Below, piece by piece: positions 1 to 5,078 of a stretch of DNA of 5,890 nt. How positions within the stretch are numbered: position 1 is the first letter of the stretch; each line of letters opens with the position of its first letter. Origin of the DNA: Bacteroidota bacterium. GTDB lineage: Bacteria; Bacteroidota; Bacteroidia; Bacteroidales; Prolixibacteraceae. The translations under genes and the position numbers were made by a program. A model generated the notes under the pieces. That model was not told the DNA's origin, searched no databases, and saw only the letters and a list, made by a program, of their open reading frames with translations. Where the stretch lies: positions 1 through 5,890 of the forward strand of contig JAUYTA010000890.1 of the NCBI GenBank assembly GCA_030695265.1. Reading direction: 5' to 3'.

Positions 1-102
1 ACAGCAGGCAAAAGTATATACATCCTCAAACATGAACTAAAAAGCAACCAATGGTTTGTTGTTTCGCCTGATGAGGCTGTGATCCCGTATTCTCTCAATT
101 AA
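1..102 (+). CDS. C-terminal end of an unidentified protein (5' end outside window)
   Basis: Frame 1 is open from the window edge to a TAA at 100-102, giving 33 residues that begin TAGKSIYILKHEL and end IPYSLN. The composition is ordinary for a coding sequence and the reading is continuous, but the fragment is too short for me to assign a family. It ends 2 bp before the stop codon of the minus-strand mpl remnant, so the two frames converge tail to tail with almost no spacer. It could also be a chance open frame, because only 102 bases are visible. Confidence 0.55.
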   Translation, partial: TAGKSIYILKHELKSNQWFVVSPDEAVIPYSLN

Positions 103-104
103 GT

Positions 105-455
105 TTAGCAAAACTTAACCAACTCCCCGGCCAGCTCCTTCAAATTCTTTCCTGAAAAGTTTCCCGAAGTCATAAGCAGTAAGTCGGAGTTTTGCCAGTT
201 TTGAGTTTTCAGGAAAGCGAAAAGTTCATCCGAATCGGTCAAAACCATCAACCCAGGCGAATCGAAAGCTTCGGCCACCTGCTGTTCTGTGATGGGTTCC
301 AGCTTTTTGTGCTCGATGGTGTGCGGGTTAAAATACACAATGGCCAAATCGGCGGCGTCCATGCTGTTTTTATACTGCGGAAGAAATTCCTTTTTTAGCG
401 AACTGAAGGTGTGCAATTCCAAACAAGCAACCAGTTTTCGCTCCGTCAGAAATAT
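105..455 (-). pseudogene. mpl: C-terminal remnant of Mpl-type UDP-N-acetylmuramate:tripeptide ligase
   Basis: Mpl re-attaches recycled murein tripeptide to UDP-MurNAc in the cytoplasm. The frame reads RKLVACLELHTFSSL, then LPQYKNSMDAADLAIVYF, NPHTIEHKKLEPIT and LLLMTSGNFSG, which I recognise as the end of the C-terminal Mur-ligase domain in Bacteroidota Mpl proteins. Only about 115 residues remain of a protein normally near 450. The N-terminal Rossmann-like region and the central ATP-binding domain with its GKT loop are missing. There is no ATG at the front: the only start within the conserved block is a TTG at 420-422, in the middle of the domain, and an in-frame TGA lies at 456-458. Upstream DNA on this strand belongs to a different gene within 40 bp, so a single frameshift cannot explain the loss. 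The retained part is well conserved, which suggests recent truncation of a second copy. It is very unlikely to be an active ligase. Confidence 0.82.
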
Positions 456-495
456 TCATCGGATGACTTTTCGGAGTGGACTCAAGAATGATTGT

Positions 496-1029
496 TCAAA
501 TTTTAAAAACCAGGCTTAGTCCTATTTTAGGAATAATCTTGGTTCTGATTCCCTTTGTAACAATCTCAGCTTCATCCACTAAATGTTCAAAAAGAAAGTA
601 GGAAGCACCTAATTCCGGCTGAATAAATATTTTACTTGTAATAGGAATCTTTCGTATAAAGTAAAAATCGAAGTAGGCCGCAGTTGATTTTTCGTGGATG
701 CTTTGCTCAACTAAAAACGAAATACCTGTGTTTACTGCCCATAATTTTTTGCGTATTTTACGATCAGGCTTTCCAAAATAAATAGAATGGATTAAAGCCA
801 ACTCGTACAATGTTCCATTTTCATCGTTCTTAAAATCAGACCCAAAACTTAAACCTAACCGGGCGCTGGGTATGTAGTGCAACCCAATTCCGGCATGGTA
901 AATTCCCGGAACCGAAACACCAACAATAACATCAATATCATTATTATAAGGCTGTGCGTTTGTAAAACCGGCCAAGGATACTAATGCTGCCAGGAGGGTG
1001 ATCTTTAAATACATTTTCTGTCTATACAT
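496..1029 (-). CDS. Small exported protein, probable outer-membrane beta-barrel-like
   Basis: The 177-residue product starts with a classic Sec signal peptide: a lysine near the start, a hydrophobic core ITLLAALVSLAGF, and a likely cleavage after TNA25 before Gln26. There is no lipobox cysteine. The mature part has alternating hydrophobic/polar segments, with small and aromatic residues (GVSVPGIYHAGIGLHYI, ARLGLSFGSDF, KIFIQPELGASYFLF), and it ends in the strand-like GLSLVFKI. This pattern is usual for small OmpA/OprF-like beta-barrels or porin-family proteins of Bacteroidota. I cannot name a specific family. Two starts are possible, ATG at 1029 or Met6 at 1014; both leave the signal peptide intact. 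A TAGATTTG element ending 14 bp before the first ATG would put transcription initiation so close to 1029 that Met6 may be the real start. The gene is divergent from the DUF3810 gene. The stop codon is TGA. Confidence 0.8.
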   Translation of the reverse strand: MYRQKMYLKITLLAALVSLAGFTNAQPYNNDIDVIVGVSVPGIYHAGIGLHYIPSARLGLSFGSDFKNDENGTLYELALIHSIYFGKPDRKIRKKLWAVNTGISFLVEQSIHEKSTAAYFDFYFIRKIPITSKIFIQPELGASYFLFEHLVDEAEIVTKGIRTKIIPKIGLSLVFKI

Positions 1030-1043
1030 GGATGATTGAACGC

Positions 1044-1051
1044 CAAATCTA
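1044..1051 (-). promoter_or_regulatory. Bacteroidota -7 element (TAGATTTG) for the exported-protein gene
   Basis: The minus strand reads TAGATTTG here, an exact match to the Bacteroidota sigma-A -7 consensus TAnnTTTG. It lies 14 bp upstream of the ATG at 1029 in the divergent intergenic region. A clear -33 TTG at the usual 19-21 bp spacing is not seen, so this is a motif-based proposal only. Confidence 0.45.
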
Positions 1052-1113
1052 TGCCTAAATTGTTGAAAGACCTAAAAATTACTGATCTTCGCAATTTAAT
1101 TTCTATTGAAAAC

Positions 1114-1215
1114 ATGGCTCAAAATAAATTCCGCATACTATTTTTTGGCTGGGCAGCACTACCAATCTGGCTGGCATTGGCAACATTTGGCTTAACAGAA
1201 CTTTTTTCACGGTAA
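1114..1215 (+). pseudogene. 5' fragment of the DUF3810 gene, cut off by an in-frame TAA
   Basis: An ATG at 1114 opens the same frame as the downstream DUF3810 ORF and encodes 33 residues beginning MAQNKFRILFFGWAALPIW. They form a hydrophobic, membrane-spanning first helix, as expected at the start of DUF3810 proteins. The frame is stopped by TAA at 1213-1215. Reading on past that stop gives PGVTETVYSQTFYPIVAFLL, which matches the 'P-x-x-x-E-x-x-Y-S-x-x-x-Y-P' stretch that normally follows helix 1 in this family, so the stop interrupts a real gene with no frame change. An in-frame ATG at 1051 would lengthen the N-terminus by 21 residues that do not look like part of the family. Either one base substitution (or a base-calling error) created the stop, or the gene is inactive. 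Confidence 0.72.
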
Positions 1216-1272
1216 CCCGGAGTTACCGAAACCGTATATTCACAAACGTTCTATCCGATAGTTGCGTTTCTT

Positions 1273-2190
1273 TTGTCGTTCGTAAACAAATGGGTTTCGT
1301 TTTCGTTGGACGATGCATTTTACGGATTGCTGGCACTTTTTCTGGCGGTACTTGTCATATTAGTCATTTTCAGGAAAATACAATTTGGTCGTTTTCTCCT
1401 GATGGTTTTACAAACTTTGGCAGTCTGTTACGTACTTTTTTACTGGCTCTGGGGTTTCAATTATTACCGGACAGGTATCAATGAGCGACTTTCCATCACC
1501 AAATCGAAACCCGATACGGTTCAGTTTGTAAAGGTTTTCGAACAACTGATCGCAAAAACAAATGCTTCGTATTGCACTTACGAAAATGTAAGTTTTTCAA
1601 CCATTGATTCGTTGGTTGAAGCTTCTTACAAAAAGAACGCTTCTTTCCTGAAGGTGAGATATCCGCAGGGGAAACGCGTTCCCAAACCGATCACTTTAAG
1701 CAATTTCTTCGCAAAAGCTTCGATTGCCGGTTATTACGGACCTTTCTTCAGCGAAGTACATCTGAACGACAGTTTGCTGATGATAGAATATCCGCAGGTT
1801 TTGGCACACGAATTTGCTCACCAGTTTGGCATTACCAGCGAAGCCGAAGCCAATTTTTACGGTTGGCTGGTTTGTGCGCAAAGTGATTCGAAGCATCTTC
1901 AATACTCAGCCAATATCAGTATGGTGAACTATTTTCTGTCACAATCGAAACATCTGCACAGTTTCCCCGATCTGGTGCGGCAAATCAATAAACCGGTAAT
2001 CGATGATATCCGGAAAGTGCAGAAACACTGGGAAAGCATGCGAAATGAAAAAATAGACAAAGCGGCAGGAAAAGTGAATGATGTATATCTTAAAACCAAC
2101 AAAATTGAAAAAGGCATTGAGGATTATTTCGGGGTGGTTCAGTTCGTGATGGATTTTTTGACAGACTCGGTGGCGCAGAAAAAATACTAA
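1273..2190 (+). CDS. DUF3810 family membrane protein with HEFAH metallopeptidase-like motif (interrupted gene, main ORF)
   Basis: This ORF holds most of a DUF3810 protein, a Bacteroidota family of membrane-anchored putative zinc peptidases of unknown substrate. From the TTG at 1273 it gives 305 residues: a segment NKWVSFSLDDAFYGLL, a long hydrophobic stretch (about residues 15-33), a second (about 40-62) ending YWLWGFNYYR, then a large soluble domain. Within that lie LAHEFAHQFG, where H179 and H183 flank E180 as an HExxH zinc site, and SEAEANFYGW just after, which supplies a likely third acidic ligand. The TTG is only the first alternative start codon after the premature TAA at 1213-1215; the natural start is probably ATG 1114, which would give 358 codons, close to the usual family length. 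If the stop is real, a product from TTG would lack the first membrane helix. Its TAA overlaps the stop codon of the convergent ATPase gene. Confidence 0.82.
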   Translation: MSFVNKWVSFSLDDAFYGLLALFLAVLVILVIFRKIQFGRFLLMVLQTLAVCYVLFYWLWGFNYYRTGINERLSITKSKPDTVQFVKVFEQLIAKTNASYCTYENVSFSTIDSLVEASYKKNASFLKVRYPQGKRVPKPITLSNFFAKASIAGYYGPFFSEVHLNDSLLMIEYPQVLAHEFAHQFGITSEAEANFYGWLVCAQSDSKHLQYSANISMVNYFLSQSKHLHSFPDLVRQINKPVIDDIRKVQKHWESMRNEKIDKAAGKVNDVYLKTNKIEKGIEDYFGVVQFVMDFLTDSVAQKKY

Positions 2191-3542
2191 TTGTGGTCAG
2201 AATTTATAAACCAATCCAGATATTTTTCAAGCTGCGTTCCAAGATAATAAGGTAAGTTAAGCAATTGGTAAATCTTTCCTGATGAAGTTTTAGCTTCTGT
2301 GATACTCAATTCTCCTGAATAGAAACGAATTGCAAATGAGTGAGGAGCTACATCCATATATTGATGCAAAGATCTCAGTGTTCCTTCTTTTCCTGATTTT
2401 ACCTCAACCGGAATCAGTTTACCTTCAAAAGGGAAAATATAATCCACTTCTGCGTTGGATGATTTTTTCTCTCGCACCCAAAAATGAAGCGCACTCAAGG
2501 CCAGATTTTGCATCGAAAGCAATTCTTGCCCAACAAGGTGTTCAATGATTGTTCCCTGATAAACGGAATTTAAATCTTTCGTCCCTAAAAGTTCCTTTTG
2601 AATGCCCACCAAATAATTAATCAGGCCAGTGTCAAGAACCTGCAATCTGGGCGACTTCTTAATGTCGGGCATTAATGGCAAAATTGCCGAAGTGCATGGG
2701 AATATCAATTGAATCAAAAGCGCTTTTTCCAAAATACGAAGAGCTTCGCTCATATCGCGCGACCTATAGCCTGAATTTCCAAAACCTTCAAACTTTATTC
2801 GTTTCCCTGCTGCCGCAAATGAAGAAGAAATAGCATGACGAATATGCTGAATTTGTGAATCAGAAGATGCATATTTTTCCACATCTTCAAGATAAGAAGC
2901 AATCAATGAATCATATATGGGCGAGAGTGCTTTAAGATCCTTATTCACGATATAACTTTTCACAATTTCGGGCATCCCGCCTATAAGCGCATAGGTGTGA
3001 AATAACTGCAACAATTTTGTATGGGCAAATTTTGCAACAGGAACTTTTTCGAGTTGGGTTAATGCAGCGTTTTCGCCCATTGCATCCAGAAATTCAGCAA
3101 ATGAAACCGGTCGGATCACTTTATATTCCACCCGACCAACCGGGAAACTGATGTTTTTGTCGAATAGCGTTTCCAGCATACTTCCGGCTGCAATCACAGG
3201 CAAGTCAGGTTCTTGCTCAAAAAAATACCTCAAAATATTTAGTGCCTCAGGCACTTCCTGAATTTCATCGATAAAAATCAAGGTTTGTTTTTTTTGTTCC
3301 AGCGAACAATTTTTGATAAAAAACAAAGCCTGAACCAAAGCTTCGACAGAGGTGAATTGTTCAAAAGGCTGCCGGTCTTCGGGCAGTTCTAAGTTCAGGT
3401 AAATGTATTGCTCAAACCGACTGGCAAATTGTTCAACCAAGGTGGTTTTCCCAACCTGCCTGGCTCCTCTTAAAACCAATGGCTTACGAATTGGCTGAGC
3501 AAGCCATTTATCAAGTTCTTCTATGATGCGTCGATTAAACAT
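2187..3542 (-). CDS. AAA_14/DUF4143 family ATPase
   Basis: This is a complete 451-residue member of the widespread AAA_14 + DUF4143 ATP-binding proteins, whose cellular role is unsettled. The N-terminal P-loop domain has Walker A GARQVGKTT (residues 26-34), Walker B LIFIDEIQEV (acidic pair D92, E93) and a sensor-like IAAGSMLE around residue 120. The middle DUF4143 region includes SYLEDVEKY, GNSGYRSRDMSEALRILEKA and VLDTGLINYLVG. The C-terminal part has EVDYIFPFEGKLIPVEVKSG, in which D367, E380 and K382 form a D-x(n)-E-x-K arrangement like the PD-(D/E)XK nuclease fold often predicted there; nuclease activity is not established. The ATG at 3542 is supported by family-typical RRIIEELDKWL directly after it. 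The start lies only 4 bp after a TAACTTTG promoter-like motif, so the message may be leaderless. It stands alone, converging on DUF3810 with overlapping stops. Such genes often occur in variable genome regions. Confidence 0.93.
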   Translation of the reverse strand: MFNRRIIEELDKWLAQPIRKPLVLRGARQVGKTTLVEQFASRFEQYIYLNLELPEDRQPFEQFTSVEALVQALFFIKNCSLEQKKQTLIFIDEIQEVPEALNILRYFFEQEPDLPVIAAGSMLETLFDKNISFPVGRVEYKVIRPVSFAEFLDAMGENAALTQLEKVPVAKFAHTKLLQLFHTYALIGGMPEIVKSYIVNKDLKALSPIYDSLIASYLEDVEKYASSDSQIQHIRHAISSSFAAAGKRIKFEGFGNSGYRSRDMSEALRILEKALLIQLIFPCTSAILPLMPDIKKSPRLQVLDTGLINYLVGIQKELLGTKDLNSVYQGTIIEHLVGQELLSMQNLALSALHFWVREKKSSNAEVDYIFPFEGKLIPVEVKSGKEGTLRSLHQYMDVAPHSFAIRFYSGELSITEAKTSSGKIYQLLNLPYYLGTQLEKYLDWFINSDHN

Positions 3543-3543
3543 G

Positions 3544-3628
3544 TCACAAAGTTAGGGCAATTCCAGCAAAATAACATCACAAAGTTAGGGTAATTTTCGT
3601 CAAATATTGGCACATAGTTAGGGTTATT
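3544..3628. repeat. Three 19-bp direct repeats at exact 33-bp spacing upstream of the DUF4143 ATPase gene
   Basis: On the plus strand, TCACAAAGTTAGGGCAATT (3544-3562), TCACAAAGTTAGGGTAATT (3577-3595) and GCACATAGTTAGGGTTATT (3610-3628) begin exactly 33 bp apart. Copies 1 and 2 differ at one base; copy 3 differs from copy 2 at three. The sequence between copies is not conserved. The 33-bp period is about three turns of B-DNA, so the sites would face the same side of the helix, as expected for an array of protein-binding sites. The array lies entirely in the upstream region of the ATPase gene, starting 2 bp from its ATG. I saw no further copies elsewhere in the window. Confidence 0.85.
3547..3554 (-). 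promoter_or_regulatory. -7 promoter element TAACTTTG of the ATPase gene, inside repeat copy 1
   Basis: The minus strand reads TAACTTTG, an exact TAnnTTTG match, followed by TGAC and then the ATG of the ATPase. Transcription would begin at or within a few bases of the start codon, implying a leaderless or nearly leaderless mRNA. The same element recurs perfectly in copy 2 (3580-3587) and with one mismatch, TAACTATG, in copy 3 (3613-3620). No well-spaced -33 TTG is evident; TTTG motifs lie 12 and 25 bp upstream instead of 19-21. Confidence 0.5.
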
Positions 3629-3674
3629 TGTATTATTCATTTATTATCCGCGATTCAACACCAACCATTTTTCG

Positions 3675-3682
3675 TATTTTAG
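3675..3682 (+). promoter_or_regulatory. Weak -7-like element (TATTTTAG) before the MBL hydrolase gene
   Basis: TATTTTAG matches TAnnTTTG at five of the six fixed positions and sits 24 bp upstream of the ATG at 3707, a usual distance for a short leader. No convincing -33 TTG is present, so this is only a candidate. The intergenic region here (3543-3706) serves divergent genes and is otherwise taken up by the repeat array. Confidence 0.25.
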
Positions 3683-3706
3683 CCGGGAATTTCAAACATC
3701 TGAAAC

Positions 3707-4531
3707 ATGCAATTACATACTATACATGCCGGAAACTTTAGCTGCGACGGAGGTTCGCTGTTTAGCGTGATCCCGAAAACGATGTGGAGCAAGGTTTATC
3801 CTGCCGATGAAAACAACATCACAAAATTGACATTGCGCTGTTTGCTGGTTGATTTGGGCGAACGAAAAATCCTGATTGAAGCAGGAGTTGGGAACCATTA
3901 TCCTGAAAAAGTACAGCGAAACAACGGCCATGAAGAAACCGACTCCATTGCAAAATCACTTGCCGAAAAAGGCTATTCACCTGAAGATATCACCGATGTG
4001 CTGTTTACCCACCTGCATTGGGATCATTGCAACGGTGCGGTAATCAACGAAAACGGACAGTTAAAACTTCAGTTTCCGAATGCCACGCACTGGTGTAGCA
4101 AACGCCAATGGGAACATTCAAAAATCTCGAATATCCGTGAGCGCGCGGCTTATTATCCTGAAATACTTGATTTCCTGAAGGCGGAAGGCAACATGCAATT
4201 AGTTGAAGATGAAAGCGAATTGTTTCCCGGAATTTCAGTCCGAATGTTCGACGGACACACGCCCGGACAGATGATTCCGTTCATCGATTCCGGAGAAAAA
4301 ACCTACGTTTACATGTCTGATCTGATTCCCACAACAGCCAATATACAGATTGTTTGGCTTGCAGCTTACGATTTGTATCCGGTAACTGCGATGGAAGAAA
4401 AAGAAGCTTTCCTGAAAGAAGCGGCAGAAAAGAATTACATACTGTTTTTCGAACACGACTTTTACACCGAATGTGCAACGGTAGAGTGGACGGAAAGAGA
4501 ACCAAAAGTGAAGGAAAAGTTTAGGTTTTAA
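3707..4531 (+). CDS. Metallo-beta-lactamase-fold hydrolase (lactonase-like)
   Basis: This is a complete 274-residue cytoplasmic protein with no signal peptide. The binuclear metal site of the MBL superfamily is intact: THLHWDHCNG gives H102, H104, D106 and H107; FDGHTPGQ gives H184; YMSDLIPT gives the bridging D205; and FFEHDFY gives H250. The N-terminal part (LRCLLVDLGERKILIEAGVG) is the usual first beta-sheet. The order and spacing fit the subgroup that includes AHL-lactonase/YtnP-like enzymes and related uncharacterised hydrolases, so a lactone or ester substrate is plausible, but the sequence does not fix it. I see no feature of class B beta-lactamases or of RNase Z/CPSF nucleases. The ATG at 3707 is chosen because the family-typical first strand follows it and an intergenic region precedes it. 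The gene stands alone, divergent from the ATPase. The stop codon is TAA. Confidence 0.9.
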   Translation: MQLHTIHAGNFSCDGGSLFSVIPKTMWSKVYPADENNITKLTLRCLLVDLGERKILIEAGVGNHYPEKVQRNNGHEETDSIAKSLAEKGYSPEDITDVLFTHLHWDHCNGAVINENGQLKLQFPNATHWCSKRQWEHSKISNIRERAAYYPEILDFLKAEGNMQLVEDESELFPGISVRMFDGHTPGQMIPFIDSGEKTYVYMSDLIPTTANIQIVWLAAYDLYPVTAMEEKEAFLKEAAEKNYILFFEHDFYTECATVEWTEREPKVKEKFRF

Positions 4532-4555
4532 CAATTTTTCATAACAAAAACTGGA

Positions 4556-4582
4556 GGGACTTGAAGTCGCATCATCAGTCCC
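4556..4582. terminator. Possible hairpin after the MBL hydrolase gene
   Basis: GGGACT (4556-4561) and AGTCCC (4577-4582) are perfect inverted arms around a 15-base loop, 24 bp after the hydrolase stop codon. A smaller palindrome, GACTTGAAGTC (4558-4568), overlaps the left arm. There is no T-run after it on the plus strand; on the minus strand the arms are followed by TCCAGTTTTTG. The structure could end the hydrolase transcript, but a Rho-independent terminator is not well supported. Confidence 0.3.
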
Positions 4583-4620
4583 CAAAAAGTAAGCTATAAT
4601 TTTTCAACTGAAAATCATCC

Positions 4621-4650
4621 TTGCCAAAGCAAACCTTTTTCCTAATTTTA
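4621..4650 (+). promoter_or_regulatory. Candidate promoter for the DUF4160/DUF2442 pair
   Basis: TTG at 4621-4623 and TAATTTTA at 4643-4650 are separated by 19 bp, matching the Bacteroidota layout of -33 TTG and -7 TAnnTTTG except for the last base. The element ends 36 bp before the ATG at 4687. The rest of 4532-4686 shows no coding frame I would support. Confidence 0.35.
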
Positions 4651-4686
4651 CAGAGTATTGACAGGAGAAAGTTTAAAATAAAGGAT

Positions 4687-4729
4687 ATGCCAACCTTATC
4701 AATGGAATTGCATTGAACTTTTAAAGTAA
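4687..4729 (+). pseudogene. Probable stub of a DUF4160 gene (large internal deletion)
   Basis: ATG at 4687 reads MPTLSM and then ELH before a TGA at 4714-4716. MPTIS/MPTLS followed by a short hydrophobic motif is the typical beginning of DUF4160 proteins (usually about 80-90 residues), which are commonly encoded just upstream of DUF2442 genes, as here. In another frame the next bases end CIELLK then TAA at 4727-4729, which resembles the IEPLK-type C-terminus of DUF4160. The simplest reading is that most of the gene was deleted, leaving both ends joined out of frame. The similarity is short, so this is inference supported mainly by position. Confidence 0.35.
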
Positions 4730-4741
4730 ATTATAATTTAC
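4726..4741. repeat. 16-bp perfect palindrome at the DUF4160/DUF2442 junction
   Basis: GTAAATTATAATTTAC is identical to its reverse complement. It covers the stop codon of the DUF4160-like stub and the beginning of the DUF2442 frame. It could be an operator for a dimeric regulator, a trace of the rearrangement, or a chance AT-rich palindrome. Confidence 0.6.
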
Positions 4742-5011
4742 CAATTCATTATAAATGTACAACCAGCGGCAAATTATCAACTTGTTCTCAGCTTCGAAAA
4801 TGGAGAGAAACGACAATTTGATATGAATCCCTATTTAGGATTAGGTATTTTTCGTGAGCTTCGGGATATTTCAAAATTTAAAACGGTAAGAGTTAGTTTC
4901 GACAGTATTGAATGGGAAAATGAGGTTGATTTAGATCCGAAAGTATTATACTACGAAAGAAAAGATAGAGGAATAAAAACAGACAACATTAAGATTTACA
5001 ACATATTTTAA
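4730..5011 (+). CDS. DUF2442 family protein, full-length frame without a standard start codon
   Basis: The frame from 4730 to the TAA at 5009-5011 gives 93 residues, the usual DUF2442 length. It shows the family pattern: NVQPAANYQLVLSFENGEK, then QFDMNPYLGLGIFRELRD, FKTVRVSFDSIEWENEVDLD and finally PKVLYYER. DUF2442 is a small domain of unknown function, often paired with DUF4160 and sometimes proposed to be toxin-antitoxin-like. The only ATG in frame is at 4823, inside the conserved domain; starting there gives 62 residues and drops the first two predicted strands. No ATG, GTG or TTG exists between the upstream stop (4727-4729) and 4823, so full-length translation would need a rare ATT or ATA start, or the start has been lost. 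The C-terminal tail DRGIKTDNIKIYNIF extends past the usual end. Family assignment is firm; function and expression are uncertain. Confidence 0.75.
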   Translation: MIIYQFIINVQPAANYQLVLSFENGEKRQFDMNPYLGLGIFRELRDISKFKTVRVSFDSIEWENEVDLDPKVLYYERKDRGIKTDNIKIYNIF

Positions 5012-5078
5012 AATTCTAACATAGCCATTTTACAATTGTTCGCGAGGCCGAAACCTGAATGAAATAGGAACGATCCAG

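Noticed and set aside
1051..1113. Upstream in-frame ATG at 1051 as the DUF3810 start
   Set aside because: The added residues (MPKLLKDLKITDLRNL and onward) are not typical of the family, and ATG 1114 directly precedes the first membrane helix.
3544..3628. The 33-bp-spaced repeats as a small CRISPR array
   Set aside because: Repeats are only 19 bp with spacers of 14 bp, copies are few, no cas genes are nearby, and the repeats coincide with promoter motifs.
3544..3628. TTAGGG units as telomere-like repeats
   Set aside because: The TTAGGG hexamers occur once per 33 bp, not in tandem, and lie in a bacterial promoter region.
4551..4583. Minus-strand GACTTCAAGTCCCTCCAGT resembles the T-arm and acceptor end of a tRNA
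   Set aside because: With TTCAAGTCC placed as the T-loop, only two of five T-stem positions pair and no anticodon or D-arm can be drawn upstream; more likely part of the local hairpin.
4235..4585. 116-codon open frame on the minus strand opposite the MBL hydrolase
   Set aside because: It is antisense to a gene with fully conserved metal-binding motifs, and its translation is rich in Phe, Cys and Arg, typical of a shadow frame.
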